53,388 nt of DNA from RGIG1681 sp045650505 (GTDB lineage: Bacteria > Bacillota > Clostridia > Christensenellales > UBA1242), in NCBI GenBank assembly GCA_045650505.1, contig JAZRRE010000008.1, positions 1-53,388 of the forward strand, read 5' to 3'. The notes under the pieces are model-generated. The model was not told where the DNA came from. It saw only the letters and a program-made list of their open reading frames with translations, and did not search any database. Every line of letters starts with the position of its first letter. The stretch's first letter is position 1. The translations under genes were made by a program, and so were the position numbers. Positions 7,956 to 15,921 of this stretch are shown in pieces.

Positions 7956-8747
7956 TTATAATCTTCCACCCATAAGGTTTCCTGAATTATATTTCTTTAA
8001 GCCATGGTTAAATGTTGCAAATGCAATCGCTATCCACACTGATGTCACAGCAACTGCACCAAGAACCCACCAAATATTAAATGATATAAAGAAATATTGT
8101 GCAGGAATGAATGTATAGAAGAATGTTGGAATAAGTGTTAAAAACAAACCTTTAACCACATAGTTAAAAATATGTGGTGGATAGTTTGCAGCCTTATTCA
8201 CTGTTCCTTCGATAGATTTTGCAATAGCGTCACCTTGTTTCATATAGAAACATAAGCCCACATAAGTTACATAAACTGAAACATATATAAGCCCAGCAAT
8301 AATCATTGCAGGAATCATTATTAAATACCAATACCATGGTGCACCAATAATCACAAGCACAACATAAGCATAAATCATATCACCAATTGCAGAAATGTCA
8401 GTTGATGAGCAACTAACATTTAATAGCACACTTTTTGGTTGAGTTAGAAACACATCTAACTTTCCATCATAAACAATATCTTTTATATTCCAAGCGCCGC
8501 CAAAGAAAGCATGTGAAAATCCAAAACCACCAGCAGCAATAGCCCAAAGAAGCATTGTTTCATTAAAGCCATAGCCACCAATGTTATCAACTAACTGAAA
8601 AATGATATACCATTGAATAATGAAGAACAAGTCATTCAAAATCATCATGGCAATCTGCATAAAGAATGATGTTTTATATTTCCATTCTTTCTTTACATTC
8701 AGCTTGAAATAACTAAAAATCATTTTTAAATTATTTTTAACCGCCAT
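7956..8747 (-). CDS. ABC-2 type transporter permease (second subunit)
   Basis: A 263-residue integral membrane protein with six likely transmembrane helices and a basic N-terminus. The motif WNIKDIVYDGKLDVFLTQP is typical of the ABC-2 family (PF06182-type) permeases that pair with a NatA/BcrA-like ATPase. Its start overlaps the preceding permease by 11 bases (translational coupling), with AAGGTG upstream. Partner genes are the permease at 8737-9534 and the ATPase at 9527-10504. The three probably form one exporter; the substrate is unknown. Such systems move lipids, peptides or drugs. Confidence 0.85.
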   Translation of the reverse strand: MAVKNNLKMIFSYFKLNVKKEWKYKTSFFMQIAMMILNDLFFIIQWYIIFQLVDNIGGYGFNETMLLWAIAAGGFGFSHAFFGGAWNIKDIVYDGKLDVFLTQPKSVLLNVSCSSTDISAIGDMIYAYVVLVIIGAPWYWYLIMIPAMIIAGLIYVSVYVTYVGLCFYMKQGDAIAKSIEGTVNKAANYPPHIFNYVVKGLFLTLIPTFFYTFIPAQYFFISFNIWWVLGAVAVTSVWIAIAFATFNHGLKKYNSGNLMGGRL

Positions 8748-9534
8748 GTATATTCACCTTCTTTGTTCCAATTTTATAAATTATAAGCCCAATAATCACA
8801 AACACTGCAATATAGATAAGTTGTGAAAAGCTAACCTTCCAGAATAAATCCCAAGAGAAGTTTGCCATAAGTTTACAAGGACCACTCATCATTGCATAGA
8901 CAGGACTGTATGTGATAAATGGTTGAAGCGAAGCTGAAAAGAACTCTGGTGGAAAGAACAAGCCAAATAACATTTGGAATTTTTGAATAATCCACGCAAA
9001 AGGAGTTGCCTCTTCAACCCAGAAAGATAATAAACCTGCTGTTCCATAGATAATACAAGTCAAGATGACGGCAAGAAGCAAACTTGAAAGAAGTGGTAAA
9101 ACATAAGCAATGCTAAAACCAGGAATTGGACCAAGAAGCACGAGCCCCATCAAAATTCCGGTTGGAACCAAGAACAATAATTTCCAAGAAATAGCACCTG
9201 CTTGTGAACTGATTTGATACATATAATAGTTATATGGCTTATTTAATTGATAAGCAATCTTTCCTGACTTGATGTCATTTGCAAATGCACGAGTTGTTCC
9301 CCTTGCATTAACTGAATACATCAATACTTCAGCCATAATCATATACCAAATCATCATTTTGACAGAATAACCATAAATTAATGTTCCACCACCGTTTCCG
9401 CCATAAATAAATTGCCAAAGTTGTTGAAAGATATAAATAATAACCACAAAAGACACAACAGAAGTAAGAGAGTTGCCAAGTGTTTTACTCTCTTGTTTTA
9501 AACTCGTTCTGTAAATGCTTAAATATTTACTCAT
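8737..9534 (-). CDS. ABC-2 type transporter permease (first subunit)
   Basis: A 265-residue permease with about six transmembrane helices. It carries the family-typical stretch ANDIKSGKIAYQLNKPYNYY after the second helix, matching the DGKLDVFLTQP region of its partner, so the two permeases are homologous and likely form a heterodimeric channel. Start 9534 overlaps the ATPase stop by eight bases (ATGAGTAA); a longer frame to 9606 lies wholly inside the ATPase gene and is rejected. Substrate unknown. Confidence 0.85.
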   Translation of the reverse strand: MSKYLSIYRTSLKQESKTLGNSLTSVVSFVVIIYIFQQLWQFIYGGNGGGTLIYGYSVKMMIWYMIMAEVLMYSVNARGTTRAFANDIKSGKIAYQLNKPYNYYMYQISSQAGAISWKLLFLVPTGILMGLVLLGPIPGFSIAYVLPLLSSLLLAVILTCIIYGTAGLLSFWVEEATPFAWIIQKFQMLFGLFFPPEFFSASLQPFITYSPVYAMMSGPCKLMANFSWDLFWKVSFSQLIYIAVFVIIGLIIYKIGTKKVNIHGG

Positions 9535-10504
9535 CTTTGCCTCTGTAAATGTCTTTGATAATCTCTTCAAGTGGTTCACTTGATATTGTGATATCTTGCA
9601 AATCATCTGCTTTGAACAAACTCATAAGTTCATCCATTGTGGTTTTATTCATATCAACTTCAATTTTATAAAGTGTATCTTTCGATTTCAAAACTTTGAT
9701 ACCATCTTTTTCTTTAAGTTTAACATCTTTCTTTAAGTTAACTTCAACAAGTTTTTTGTTTAAGTGATGATATTTTAAATTGCGCATACTATCATCAAGC
9801 ACAATCTTACCATCATTAATAATAATAACACGCTTACAAACTTCTTCAATATCACCAACATCGTGAGATGTGAAGAAAATAGTTGTGCCAAGTTCTCTAT
9901 TTATTTTCTTAATCAATTTTCGAAGTGTTTCTTTTGCAATCGGGTCAAGACCAATGGTTGGTTCATCAAAGAACAACATTTTTGGTTCATGAAGCAAACT
10001 TGCAACCATTTCACATTTCATTCTTTGACCCAAACTCAAACTTTTAACAGGTTGATTGATAAACTCTTTAATTTCAAAAATGCTAGCAAGTTCATCAATT
10101 CTCTTTTCAAGTTTGTCTTTTTTGATATCATAAATTGAACCAAAAAACTTAAAGTTTTCCATTGCTGACAAATGCACCCAAAGTTGCTCTTTTTGCCCAA
10201 ACACTGAACCGATTTGATAAGAAAGTTTAATTCTGTCTTTGCTTGGGTTTAAACCCAAAACTTTGATATCGCCAGATGTTGGATAAAGTATGCCGGTGAG
10301 CATTTTTATGGTTGTTGACTTTCCTGCACCGTTAGGACCAATGAAAGCCAATGCTTCACCTTCTTCCACAGAAAAGGAAATGCCATCAACAGCATTTTTA
10401 ACACACTTTTCTCGTTTAAAAAGCGATTTTTTTCCATTAGGTTTTGTTATCCTCTTTTTGCTAACAAACTCTTTTCTCAAATTATTAACTTCAATAACTT
10501 TCAT
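9527..10504 (-). CDS. ABC transporter ATP-binding protein (ABC-2 exporter type)
   Basis: A 325-residue cytoplasmic ATPase that energises the two following permeases. Walker A is GPNGAGKSTTIKML, the ABC signature LSLGQRMKCEMVASLL, and Walker B plus D-loop LFFDEPTIGLDPIAK. The H-loop histidine is in FFTSHDVGDIEEV. The C-terminal extension of about 80 residues is typical of the NatA/BcrA drug and lipid export class. The N-terminus carries an unusual lysine-rich insertion (about residues 12-35, RKEFVSKKRITKPNGKKS) before the core fold. It is first in a three-gene overlapping unit with its own promoter. Confidence 0.93.
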   Translation of the reverse strand: MKVIEVNNLRKEFVSKKRITKPNGKKSLFKREKCVKNAVDGISFSVEEGEALAFIGPNGAGKSTTIKMLTGILYPTSGDIKVLGLNPSKDRIKLSYQIGSVFGQKEQLWVHLSAMENFKFFGSIYDIKKDKLEKRIDELASIFEIKEFINQPVKSLSLGQRMKCEMVASLLHEPKMLFFDEPTIGLDPIAKETLRKLIKKINRELGTTIFFTSHDVGDIEEVCKRVIIINDGKIVLDDSMRNLKYHHLNKKLVEVNLKKDVKLKEKDGIKVLKSKDTLYKIEVDMNKTTMDELMSLFKADDLQDITISSEPLEEIIKDIYRGKDE

Positions 10505-10592
10505 AATTCTAGCCCTCTTTTTTGTTATATTTTAAATCGTTATCGTTTTTAAACCTGTCTTTTTTATAAAAAAATAACTATTTAATAACTTT

Positions 10593-10620
10593 ATTATACA
10601 TAAAGAAAAAATTAAAGCAA
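10593..10620 (-). promoter_or_regulatory. Probable promoter of the ABC transporter unit
   Basis: A perfect -10 TATAAT (10593-10598) with a weak -35 TTGCTT (10615-10620) at 16 bp. The -35 lies inside the left arm (by plus-strand position) of the preceding terminator hairpin. The long leader (about 80 bases) contains the repeated unit AACGATAACGAT. Confidence 0.5.
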
Positions 10621-10645
10621 GGGTTTATTTGCTTTAATTTCTAAT
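10605..10645 (-). terminator. Intrinsic terminator after the HD-domain gene
   Basis: The AATTAAAGCAA arm (ending at 10620) pairs with TTGCTTTAATT (from 10629); the minus strand then runs into TTTTTTC. It closes the accessory block upstream of the ABC transporter. Confidence 0.75.
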
Positions 10646-10701
10646 TTTATAAAAATATTTAGTTATTGTTTGATAATTTGAACCAGCCTTTTAATTTTTC
10701 A

Positions 10702-11424
10702 TTATTGCATAGAAAACCCCACCGGTTCTTCTTTGTAACCAGCCTCATCTCTAACTTTGTTATTTCGATTTTGAATATTATTCACTCTACAATATCTATC
10801 TTTGAAAGCTTTATCATCTTTTAAAAGTCTTCGCATATCAACTAAAAACTTTGCATAAATCTCATCTTCATAAAACATATTTTCACTATCTTCTTCACTA
10901 TATCTTTTGCGAAGCCTATTGATTGTGAAATCTAAAAACTCTTCAATGGTCATATCAGGAGTTCTCTCTTTGCCCACAAAAAAACTACGAATAAACACAA
11001 TATCAATAGTACTGTTTCTGTCGGCAGATGAAACCAACTTTCCATAATTAGACCTTGGCTCTTCTTCAAAAGATGACCTGTGGTCTTCAATCGCTTCTTT
11101 GACAATCAATCTTTCATCATCACTGAAAAATCTTTTAAAATTTTCATCTGCAATAAATCTTTCGGCAGCAATCTTTTCGTGAGTCTTGTGGTCAACATAT
11201 TTTCCATTATCATGGCAAGCAGCAATCGCAAAAACAATGTTATCTTTAAGCCCCAAATTCATTGATTCATTTAATTCGAACGACCTTCTTATAACTTCTT
11301 TGATATGTAAAATATTGTGCCCCTTGTCATTTTTTTCATACTCTGGAAACACGTTTTCTTCAATATATTTTCTCAAACTACCATCAACATTTTTAATGTA
11401 TTCTTCGTAAGATTTATTTTTCAT
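10702..11424 (-). CDS. HD-domain metal-dependent phosphohydrolase-like protein
   Basis: A 240-residue soluble protein. The HD-superfamily metal ligands are visible in order: GHNILHIKEV (about residues 36-45), ACHDNGKY with the His-Asp pair (about 71-72), and SSADR with the distal Asp (about 135). Members hydrolyse nucleotides, cyclic nucleotides or other phosphoesters; the substrate here is not predictable. Start 11424 follows AGAGG by six bases. It is the last gene of a run after the 512-residue double-HEPN-like protein, separated by about 20 bases, so the two are probably cotranscribed. Confidence 0.78.
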   Translation of the reverse strand: MKNKSYEEYIKNVDGSLRKYIEENVFPEYEKNDKGHNILHIKEVIRRSFELNESMNLGLKDNIVFAIAACHDNGKYVDHKTHEKIAAERFIADENFKRFFSDDERLIVKEAIEDHRSSFEEEPRSNYGKLVSSADRNSTIDIVFIRSFFVGKERTPDMTIEEFLDFTINRLRKRYSEEDSENMFYEDEIYAKFLVDMRRLLKDDKAFKDRYCRVNNIQNRNNKVRDEAGYKEEPVGFSMQ

Positions 11425-11447
11425 CAAATTCCTCTCATTGTCATTTT

Positions 11448-12986
11448 TTATTTAGCCAAACTTTCAGCATTTTGATTTTCTTGTGTGCCTTTTGTGTTTT
11501 CTGTTTGAAGCATACTATTAACTAAATTAGTGAGTTCAATAAATTTTTCACGCGAAATTTCAGCATCAAAAGCCAAGTCGCCTCGTCTATCATAATCAGT
11601 CAGTTTATAAACATCATTATTTATAACAAGTCTATTTGGATGAACAACACAATTTCTTATGTAATAAAAAACATCTGCAATACTCAAATTTTTTGTAAAA
11701 TCATTTTCCGCAAAATAATTTATTGCTGAAACACTCGCTAACCCTTGAGGTGCTCCACACTTTTCATTAAGATAATTATAGATATAGTTAAAATATGATT
11801 TATCAACTAAAAGACTAATTTCATCCATTGAAAACGGAATATTTGTAGTTTTAAGTTCATTTCTAAACTTTCCCCAAGTGCAATCACTTGAATTATGAAT
11901 CATTGATAACAGATTTATATAAGCAGTGAAATTTTTATTTAAATCATAATATTTCATATTGATTGCTCTTGTTAAATTTACCTGCTTTTCATCTGCTGTA
12001 AGCCCCTTTGAATTTAACATATTGAATGAATATGCTTTTAAGAAAAAGTTATGTTTATATAAATCATTTTCCAAGCTAATTTCTTTTTCGTCTTCAACTG
12101 TTAAACCAAAACACTCAAGAATTAACTTGCATTTTTCAACAAGTTTTTTATCTTTTCTTTCTCTATTTGTATAGCTATCCACAACACTACTAGCTGCTTT
12201 TAACTTATCAACAAGTGTAAATTTTTCATCTGCTCTATATATAGAAGACATTGATATAATACCAGTAATTTCTATATCACTAAAACCTAAATTTTTCAAC
12301 TTATTAAATATTTCATCTGTAACTATACCACCATTTTTTATTGATAATAAAACAGCATCTTTAAAACCATTATCTTTATATATAACTACCGGCTGTCTAG
12401 AATTTTCAAAATTTAAACTTTCAGTAATTTGCCAAAGTTCCATTGTAAGTTGAGTTATAAAATCTAAATCTATTTCAACAACAAAAGTGCCCTTATACAT
12501 ATTGATTACTATTTTTTGTGTGTCTGCATCATAATCAAATTTTGAATGAGCCAAGCCGTTTCTTATGTGTTTTAATAAATTTGCATCATAATTTTGATAA
12601 ATATGACCCCAACTTTTAACACTAATAATATCTTCAGTTTTTTTGCCTGCACTATCTTTTGTGAATTCGAATAATAAATCACCAATTGAATCTTTCAAAA
12701 CTTCAAAAATATAATCCCAATCTTGATTATAAAAACATAACGAAATTGGAAACACCGTTTCTTTTGTTTTTGTTTTATCTAAATTTTTTGCATAATTATA
12801 AAACTCTTCAAAAACTTCTCTTAATTTTTTGTTAACAAAATAATCAAATGACTCTTCAGTATATTCTGTTGAATCATTCAAAAATTTATTCTGGTCAATA
12901 TAGTTTATTTTATTTTTAACATTTCCAACTTGAATTGCAAAATCTCTAATATAATCAGCAATTTTAAACTTATCGGTTTCAACCAT
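11448..12986 (-). CDS. Uncharacterised 512-residue protein with two HEPN-like RNxxxH motifs
   Basis: I do not recognise this protein as a whole. It is soluble and mainly helical. Two segments have the form of the HEPN-domain catalytic motif: LLKHIRNGLAHSKFDY (RNGLAH at 142-147) and VFYYIRNCVVHPNRL (RNCVVH at 444-449). Each follows a helical region of about 100-150 residues, consistent with two HEPN-like helical bundles. HEPN proteins are often RNases in toxin-antitoxin, abortive-infection and stress systems, but some are non-catalytic. The gene lies between a 290-residue unknown and an HD-domain gene. GTGAGG lies five bases before the ATG; a weak hairpin (CACTAA/TTAGTG) overlaps the ribosome site. 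RNase activity is inference only. Confidence 0.7.
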   Translation of the reverse strand: MVETDKFKIADYIRDFAIQVGNVKNKINYIDQNKFLNDSTEYTEESFDYFVNKKLREVFEEFYNYAKNLDKTKTKETVFPISLCFYNQDWDYIFEVLKDSIGDLLFEFTKDSAGKKTEDIISVKSWGHIYQNYDANLLKHIRNGLAHSKFDYDADTQKIVINMYKGTFVVEIDLDFITQLTMELWQITESLNFENSRQPVVIYKDNGFKDAVLLSIKNGGIVTDEIFNKLKNLGFSDIEITGIISMSSIYRADEKFTLVDKLKAASSVVDSYTNRERKDKKLVEKCKLILECFGLTVEDEKEISLENDLYKHNFFLKAYSFNMLNSKGLTADEKQVNLTRAINMKYYDLNKNFTAYINLLSMIHNSSDCTWGKFRNELKTTNIPFSMDEISLLVDKSYFNYIYNYLNEKCGAPQGLASVSAINYFAENDFTKNLSIADVFYYIRNCVVHPNRLVINNDVYKLTDYDRRGDLAFDAEISREKFIELTNLVNSMLQTENTKGTQENQNAESLAK

Positions 12987-13021
12987 AAAAACCTCACTAA
13001 TAATTTATTTTAGTGTTCAAT

Positions 13022-13894
13022 TTATCTTTCAAAACTTCCATCAAGAACAGCTGCTTGATAGGCTGTTTTCACAATATCTTCACCATAACCAATAACCCTA
13101 TCCCAATCAGGAGATTCAAAGCATGATAGTTCTTGAATTCTTCTGCATTTCTTTGTGAAATGAGGAGCATATTCACCTTGTTCAGCCCTGCAACCATTGG
13201 TCATTTTTGAAATGCAAAGTTCTAATGTTTTTGGAGTAAATGGTGTAACTTTTTCTTTATTAAAATATGTGCCATCTTCTCTTTGTTTCAACAATTCAAA
13301 AGCAGGAATTTCTCCTGTTTCATATGAAAAGTCATAATAAAAATCATCAAAAATGGCATCATTATATTTTTCTAAAAATTCTTGTTCAAGCACATAGATA
13401 TTTTCCATTCCCATAAGTTTCTTCGCCATTTTCATCATACGCTCACCACGCATTCTATGAAAACTGCCTTCTCTGTTTGTGTTTAAATAATTCAAATATC
13501 TTATCTCTTCTTGAAACTTTTTCCACATATCAATAAGTGCTTGATTTTTGCCATCATCAATAGCACCATTAACAGATTGAAAAACACCATCTTGCAAAAA
13601 CAAAAATTCTCTAACACTATTAGATGTTGCGGAGTGGAATGTTAAAAGAATCATCGGTCTGTTATTCTTTCCAAGTGAAACTTTCACATCTGCTGGTTTT
13701 TTAATATAAGAATTTGGAAGTATTCTATTTTTCTTTAACTCTCCTGCAAAATTTACCCAATCTGCTCTTTCAAGTTCAAACATAGAAATATCTGAAACAA
13801 ATGGTTTTTGTTCTGCTTCTGTTTGTTGTTCTGCTGTTTTTTCTTCTTCAACTGTTTCTGTTTTCTTTCTTCTAATTTTATCAAAAATTTTCAT
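13022..13894 (-). CDS. Hypothetical protein, 290 aa
   Basis: Unrecognised. The first 30 residues are basic then glutamate/glutamine-rich (a flexible tail), and the remainder is a soluble alpha/beta protein with no transmembrane segment. A basic methionine-rich patch (FHRMRGERMMKMAKKLMGME) lies near the centre, and the part from about 205 on contains three cysteines. It starts 16 bases after the 147-residue gene with GAAGGA upstream and precedes the double-HEPN-like gene, so it belongs to the same accessory operon. No function is assigned. Confidence 0.65.
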   Translation of the reverse strand: MKIFDKIRRKKTETVEEEKTAEQQTEAEQKPFVSDISMFELERADWVNFAGELKKNRILPNSYIKKPADVKVSLGKNNRPMILLTFHSATSNSVREFLFLQDGVFQSVNGAIDDGKNQALIDMWKKFQEEIRYLNYLNTNREGSFHRMRGERMMKMAKKLMGMENIYVLEQEFLEKYNDAIFDDFYYDFSYETGEIPAFELLKQREDGTYFNKEKVTPFTPKTLELCISKMTNGCRAEQGEYAPHFTKKCRRIQELSCFESPDWDRVIGYGEDIVKTAYQAAVLDGSFER

Positions 13895-13910
13895 AATTAT
13901 ATTCCTTCTT

Positions 13911-14354
13911 TTATTTCATTAAAACTTCAATTTCATTTGAAAGTTTTGTGCTTGTAATTTTTGCTCTAACAATGTTTTCATCTTCGTTTTTAATTCTTTC
14001 ACACATTGATTTAAGTCTTTCTTCTGTCATATCTTCTTCAATCACCATTTGTGTGTAAAAAGGCATTTCACCATTTTCGTCAAAAAACTCAAACCTAAAA
14101 CAATTTTCAAATTGATATTCAGCTTTTGAAATCATCTCTTTCAAACCATCTTCAGTTGAGTCAAAAAACAAATCATCTCCACATCCATAAAGTTCTAGAC
14201 ACTCTGGCGAAAGTTTGCCAGAAATTTCAATGTTTGCATTGTTTTCAATTTCAAAAATGCTAAACTCTACAAATGATTCAAAAATTTTAAACTTTGACTT
14301 TTTGTCTTTAAATTCATAATCTAACAAAATTTCTTCAATTTCTCTTAACTTCAT
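13911..14354 (-). CDS. Hypothetical acidic protein, 147 aa
   Basis: Unrecognised small acidic soluble protein, rich in Glu, Phe and Ile, with an alternating pattern suggesting an alpha/beta fold. It contains two cysteines but no metal-site pattern. It appears to be the first gene of a four-gene run (this gene, the 290-residue unknown, the double-HEPN-like protein and the HD-domain protein), with its own extended -10 promoter. TGAGG sits six bases before the ATG. Confidence 0.6.
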   Translation of the reverse strand: MKLREIEEILLDYEFKDKKSKFKIFESFVEFSIFEIENNANIEISGKLSPECLELYGCGDDLFFDSTEDGLKEMISKAEYQFENCFRFEFFDENGEMPFYTQMVIEEDMTEERLKSMCERIKNEDENIVRAKITSTKLSNEIEVLMK

Positions 14355-14381
14355 AAAAACCTCAAAAAATAATCTATGCCA

Positions 14382-14410
14382 ATTATATCACACACATATA
14401 AATTTGTACA
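14382..14410 (-). promoter_or_regulatory. Extended -10 promoter of the four-gene accessory run
   Basis: The -10 TATAAT (14382-14387) is preceded by TGA, giving an extended -10. The -35 TGTACA (14405-14410) is at 17 bp. Predicted start is about 20 bases before the 147-residue gene. Confidence 0.65.
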
Positions 14411-14416
14411 CGAATT

Positions 14417-15394
14417 TTATTTTGCAAAAATGTTTTCTTCTGCAGACTTTCTTTTTGAAATTATTTGTTTTCCAAGTTCGATTCCACTTTCAATATCATT
14501 TTTATTCATAGCAACTCTTCCACGAATATTAACCAAAAGTTCATCTTGATTTTCATTTATTGTTGCTCTTGAAAATTCACTTCTTAAAATATTTAGATAT
14601 TCTTCAAAGGAACACTTAAGCATTTCTCTAGCCGCAATTAAATATAAACTATTAAAAGTGTTATTTGTGGTTGGAGTTTCAAGTTCCCAGCCTTTTGGAA
14701 GCATAAAATCTCCACCGCCAAGTTTACAAGCCGCAATTCCTTGCTTCTTTTCAAAATCATATAAACTCACAAGCTTTGCAATCATACAAGAATTCACAAC
14801 ACTTTCTTGTTCTGGCGTGAAATCATCAAATCTGTAAAATGGCTCTGGAACATACATTCCCCATTTTCTGTCACTTGCAACACATCTTGCCTGCTCTATG
14901 TAAGGTGTCACATATAACTCTTGCTCTCCATTTGAATAATAATCAATCGGTGCAACTACCAAATCATCAACCAATTTTAAACTTTTCAAATTATCTGCTT
15001 CTTGTTTAACTTTTCCGTATTCAACAACAGGTTGTTTGACCAAAATGGTAATCTTTTCATTAGTTGCCTTATCTGTTAAAACATATACTATTTGAGTTCT
15101 ACCATAATTGATAAATTCAAAATTAAAATCTTGAAGTTCTTTTCCTTTATTTTTCGCAAATTTTGTCAAATATTCTTGAATAAACTGCATAATTTTGGAA
15201 TATTCCTGCCAAATATCTTGTCCATCACGCACAAAGATGTAACTTGCACACATCATTCCAATACCCATATTTTGCTTGCTTTTTTCAATAAAATATTTTT
15301 CAGCCTCTTCTAAAAGTTTTGCATCTTCTTCTGAAAGATTTTGTTCATCTAAACACTTATCTAAAATTAAACTATAATATAAATCTTTATCCAT
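14417..15394 (-). CDS. Uncharacterised protein, possible divergent kinase-like fold
   Basis: A 325-residue soluble protein, not recognised with confidence. Residues 94-175 resemble the N-lobe of aminoglycoside-phosphotransferase or protein kinases: a strand pair INYGRTQIVYVL, a lysine-bearing strand ITILVKQP (K120), a helix with a glutamate (EYGKVKQEADNL), then a hinge-like ELYVTPYIEQARCVA. A later GGGDFML (about 226-232) could stand in for a metal-binding loop, but no clear HxD catalytic motif is visible, so it may be a pseudokinase or an unrelated fold. The ATG lies only six bases after a -10 element and has no Shine-Dalgarno sequence, which suggests a leaderless mRNA. Confidence 0.6.
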   Translation of the reverse strand: MDKDLYYSLILDKCLDEQNLSEEDAKLLEEAEKYFIEKSKQNMGIGMMCASYIFVRDGQDIWQEYSKIMQFIQEYLTKFAKNKGKELQDFNFEFINYGRTQIVYVLTDKATNEKITILVKQPVVEYGKVKQEADNLKSLKLVDDLVVAPIDYYSNGEQELYVTPYIEQARCVASDRKWGMYVPEPFYRFDDFTPEQESVVNSCMIAKLVSLYDFEKKQGIAACKLGGGDFMLPKGWELETPTTNNTFNSLYLIAAREMLKCSFEEYLNILRSEFSRATINENQDELLVNIRGRVAMNKNDIESGIELGKQIISKRKSAEENIFAK

Positions 15395-15400
15395 AAAACA

Positions 15401-15429
15401 ATTTTAACACATAAATAAACTCAATACAA
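15401..15429 (-). promoter_or_regulatory. Extended -10 promoter giving a probably leaderless transcript
   Basis: The -35 TTGTAT (15424-15429), 17 bp, and -10 TAAAAT (15401-15406) preceded by TGT. The -10 ends six bases before the ATG of the 325-residue gene, so transcription would start at or next to the start codon. Confidence 0.55.
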
Positions 15430-15446
15430 TACCCAAATTTTAATCA

Positions 15447-15480
15447 CAAAAAAACACATACGAATGTATGTGTTTTTACT
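15447..15480 (-). terminator. Intrinsic terminator at the end of the mraZ-ftsW-DUF2185 operon
   Basis: The 11-bp perfect stem AAAACACATAC (15451-15461), loop GAAT and GTATGTGTTTT (15466-15476) have A/T runs on both sides. It lies just after the DUF2185-like stop codon. Confidence 0.85.
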
Positions 15481-15481
15481 T

Positions 15482-15820
15482 TTATTTATTATCAAGTTTG
15501 TCTTTCACAAAACAGCCTCTTTTGTTTTTCTTATAAGCAACACCAATATCAGCATTTAATTTCTTTATAACTGAATTATCATAGTTGCATAATGTGTTAA
15601 GTTCAACAATGCTAAAATTATCAGGATTATCACAAAACTCTTCTATTTCATCACCTGCAAAAAATCTCCAACCTGAATCATTGTAAGACTCACTTGGTTT
15701 TTCTCTATACATATATCCAACACTTTTTCCATTTATCAAAATTTTATTAGAAACAATGCACGCTGAATTATCATCTATTATTTTCTTTATATCTTCTTTT
15801 TTTATCTTAAAGTCTTTCAT
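15482..15820 (-). CDS. DUF2185 / Imm33-like protein
   Basis: A 112-residue soluble protein that I recognise as a DUF2185 (immunity protein Imm33-type) domain by the sequence of SVGYMYREKP, DSGWRFFAGDEIEEF and DNPDNFSIVELNTLCNYD. Homologues are often stand-alone genes near polymorphic toxins, but many occur without one and their function is unknown. Start 15820 is chosen because GGTGG lies eight bases upstream; the 13-residue longer frame to 15859 has none. It sits about 100 bases after ftsW with a terminator behind it. Two TATACT -10-like sequences lie upstream, so it may also have its own promoter. No cognate toxin is seen next to it. Confidence 0.8.
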   Translation of the reverse strand: MKDFKIKKEDIKKIIDDNSACIVSNKILINGKSVGYMYREKPSESYNDSGWRFFAGDEIEEFCDNPDNFSIVELNTLCNYDNSVIKKLNADIGVAYKKNKRGCFVKDKLDNK

Positions 15821-15921
15821 ATATATCCCACCAAAACAATATATTTTACTTAATTTCACTTTTAAAGTATAACAAATAAAATATTAAAAGTATATCAATT
15901 ATGTCTTTATTTTATAAACCA

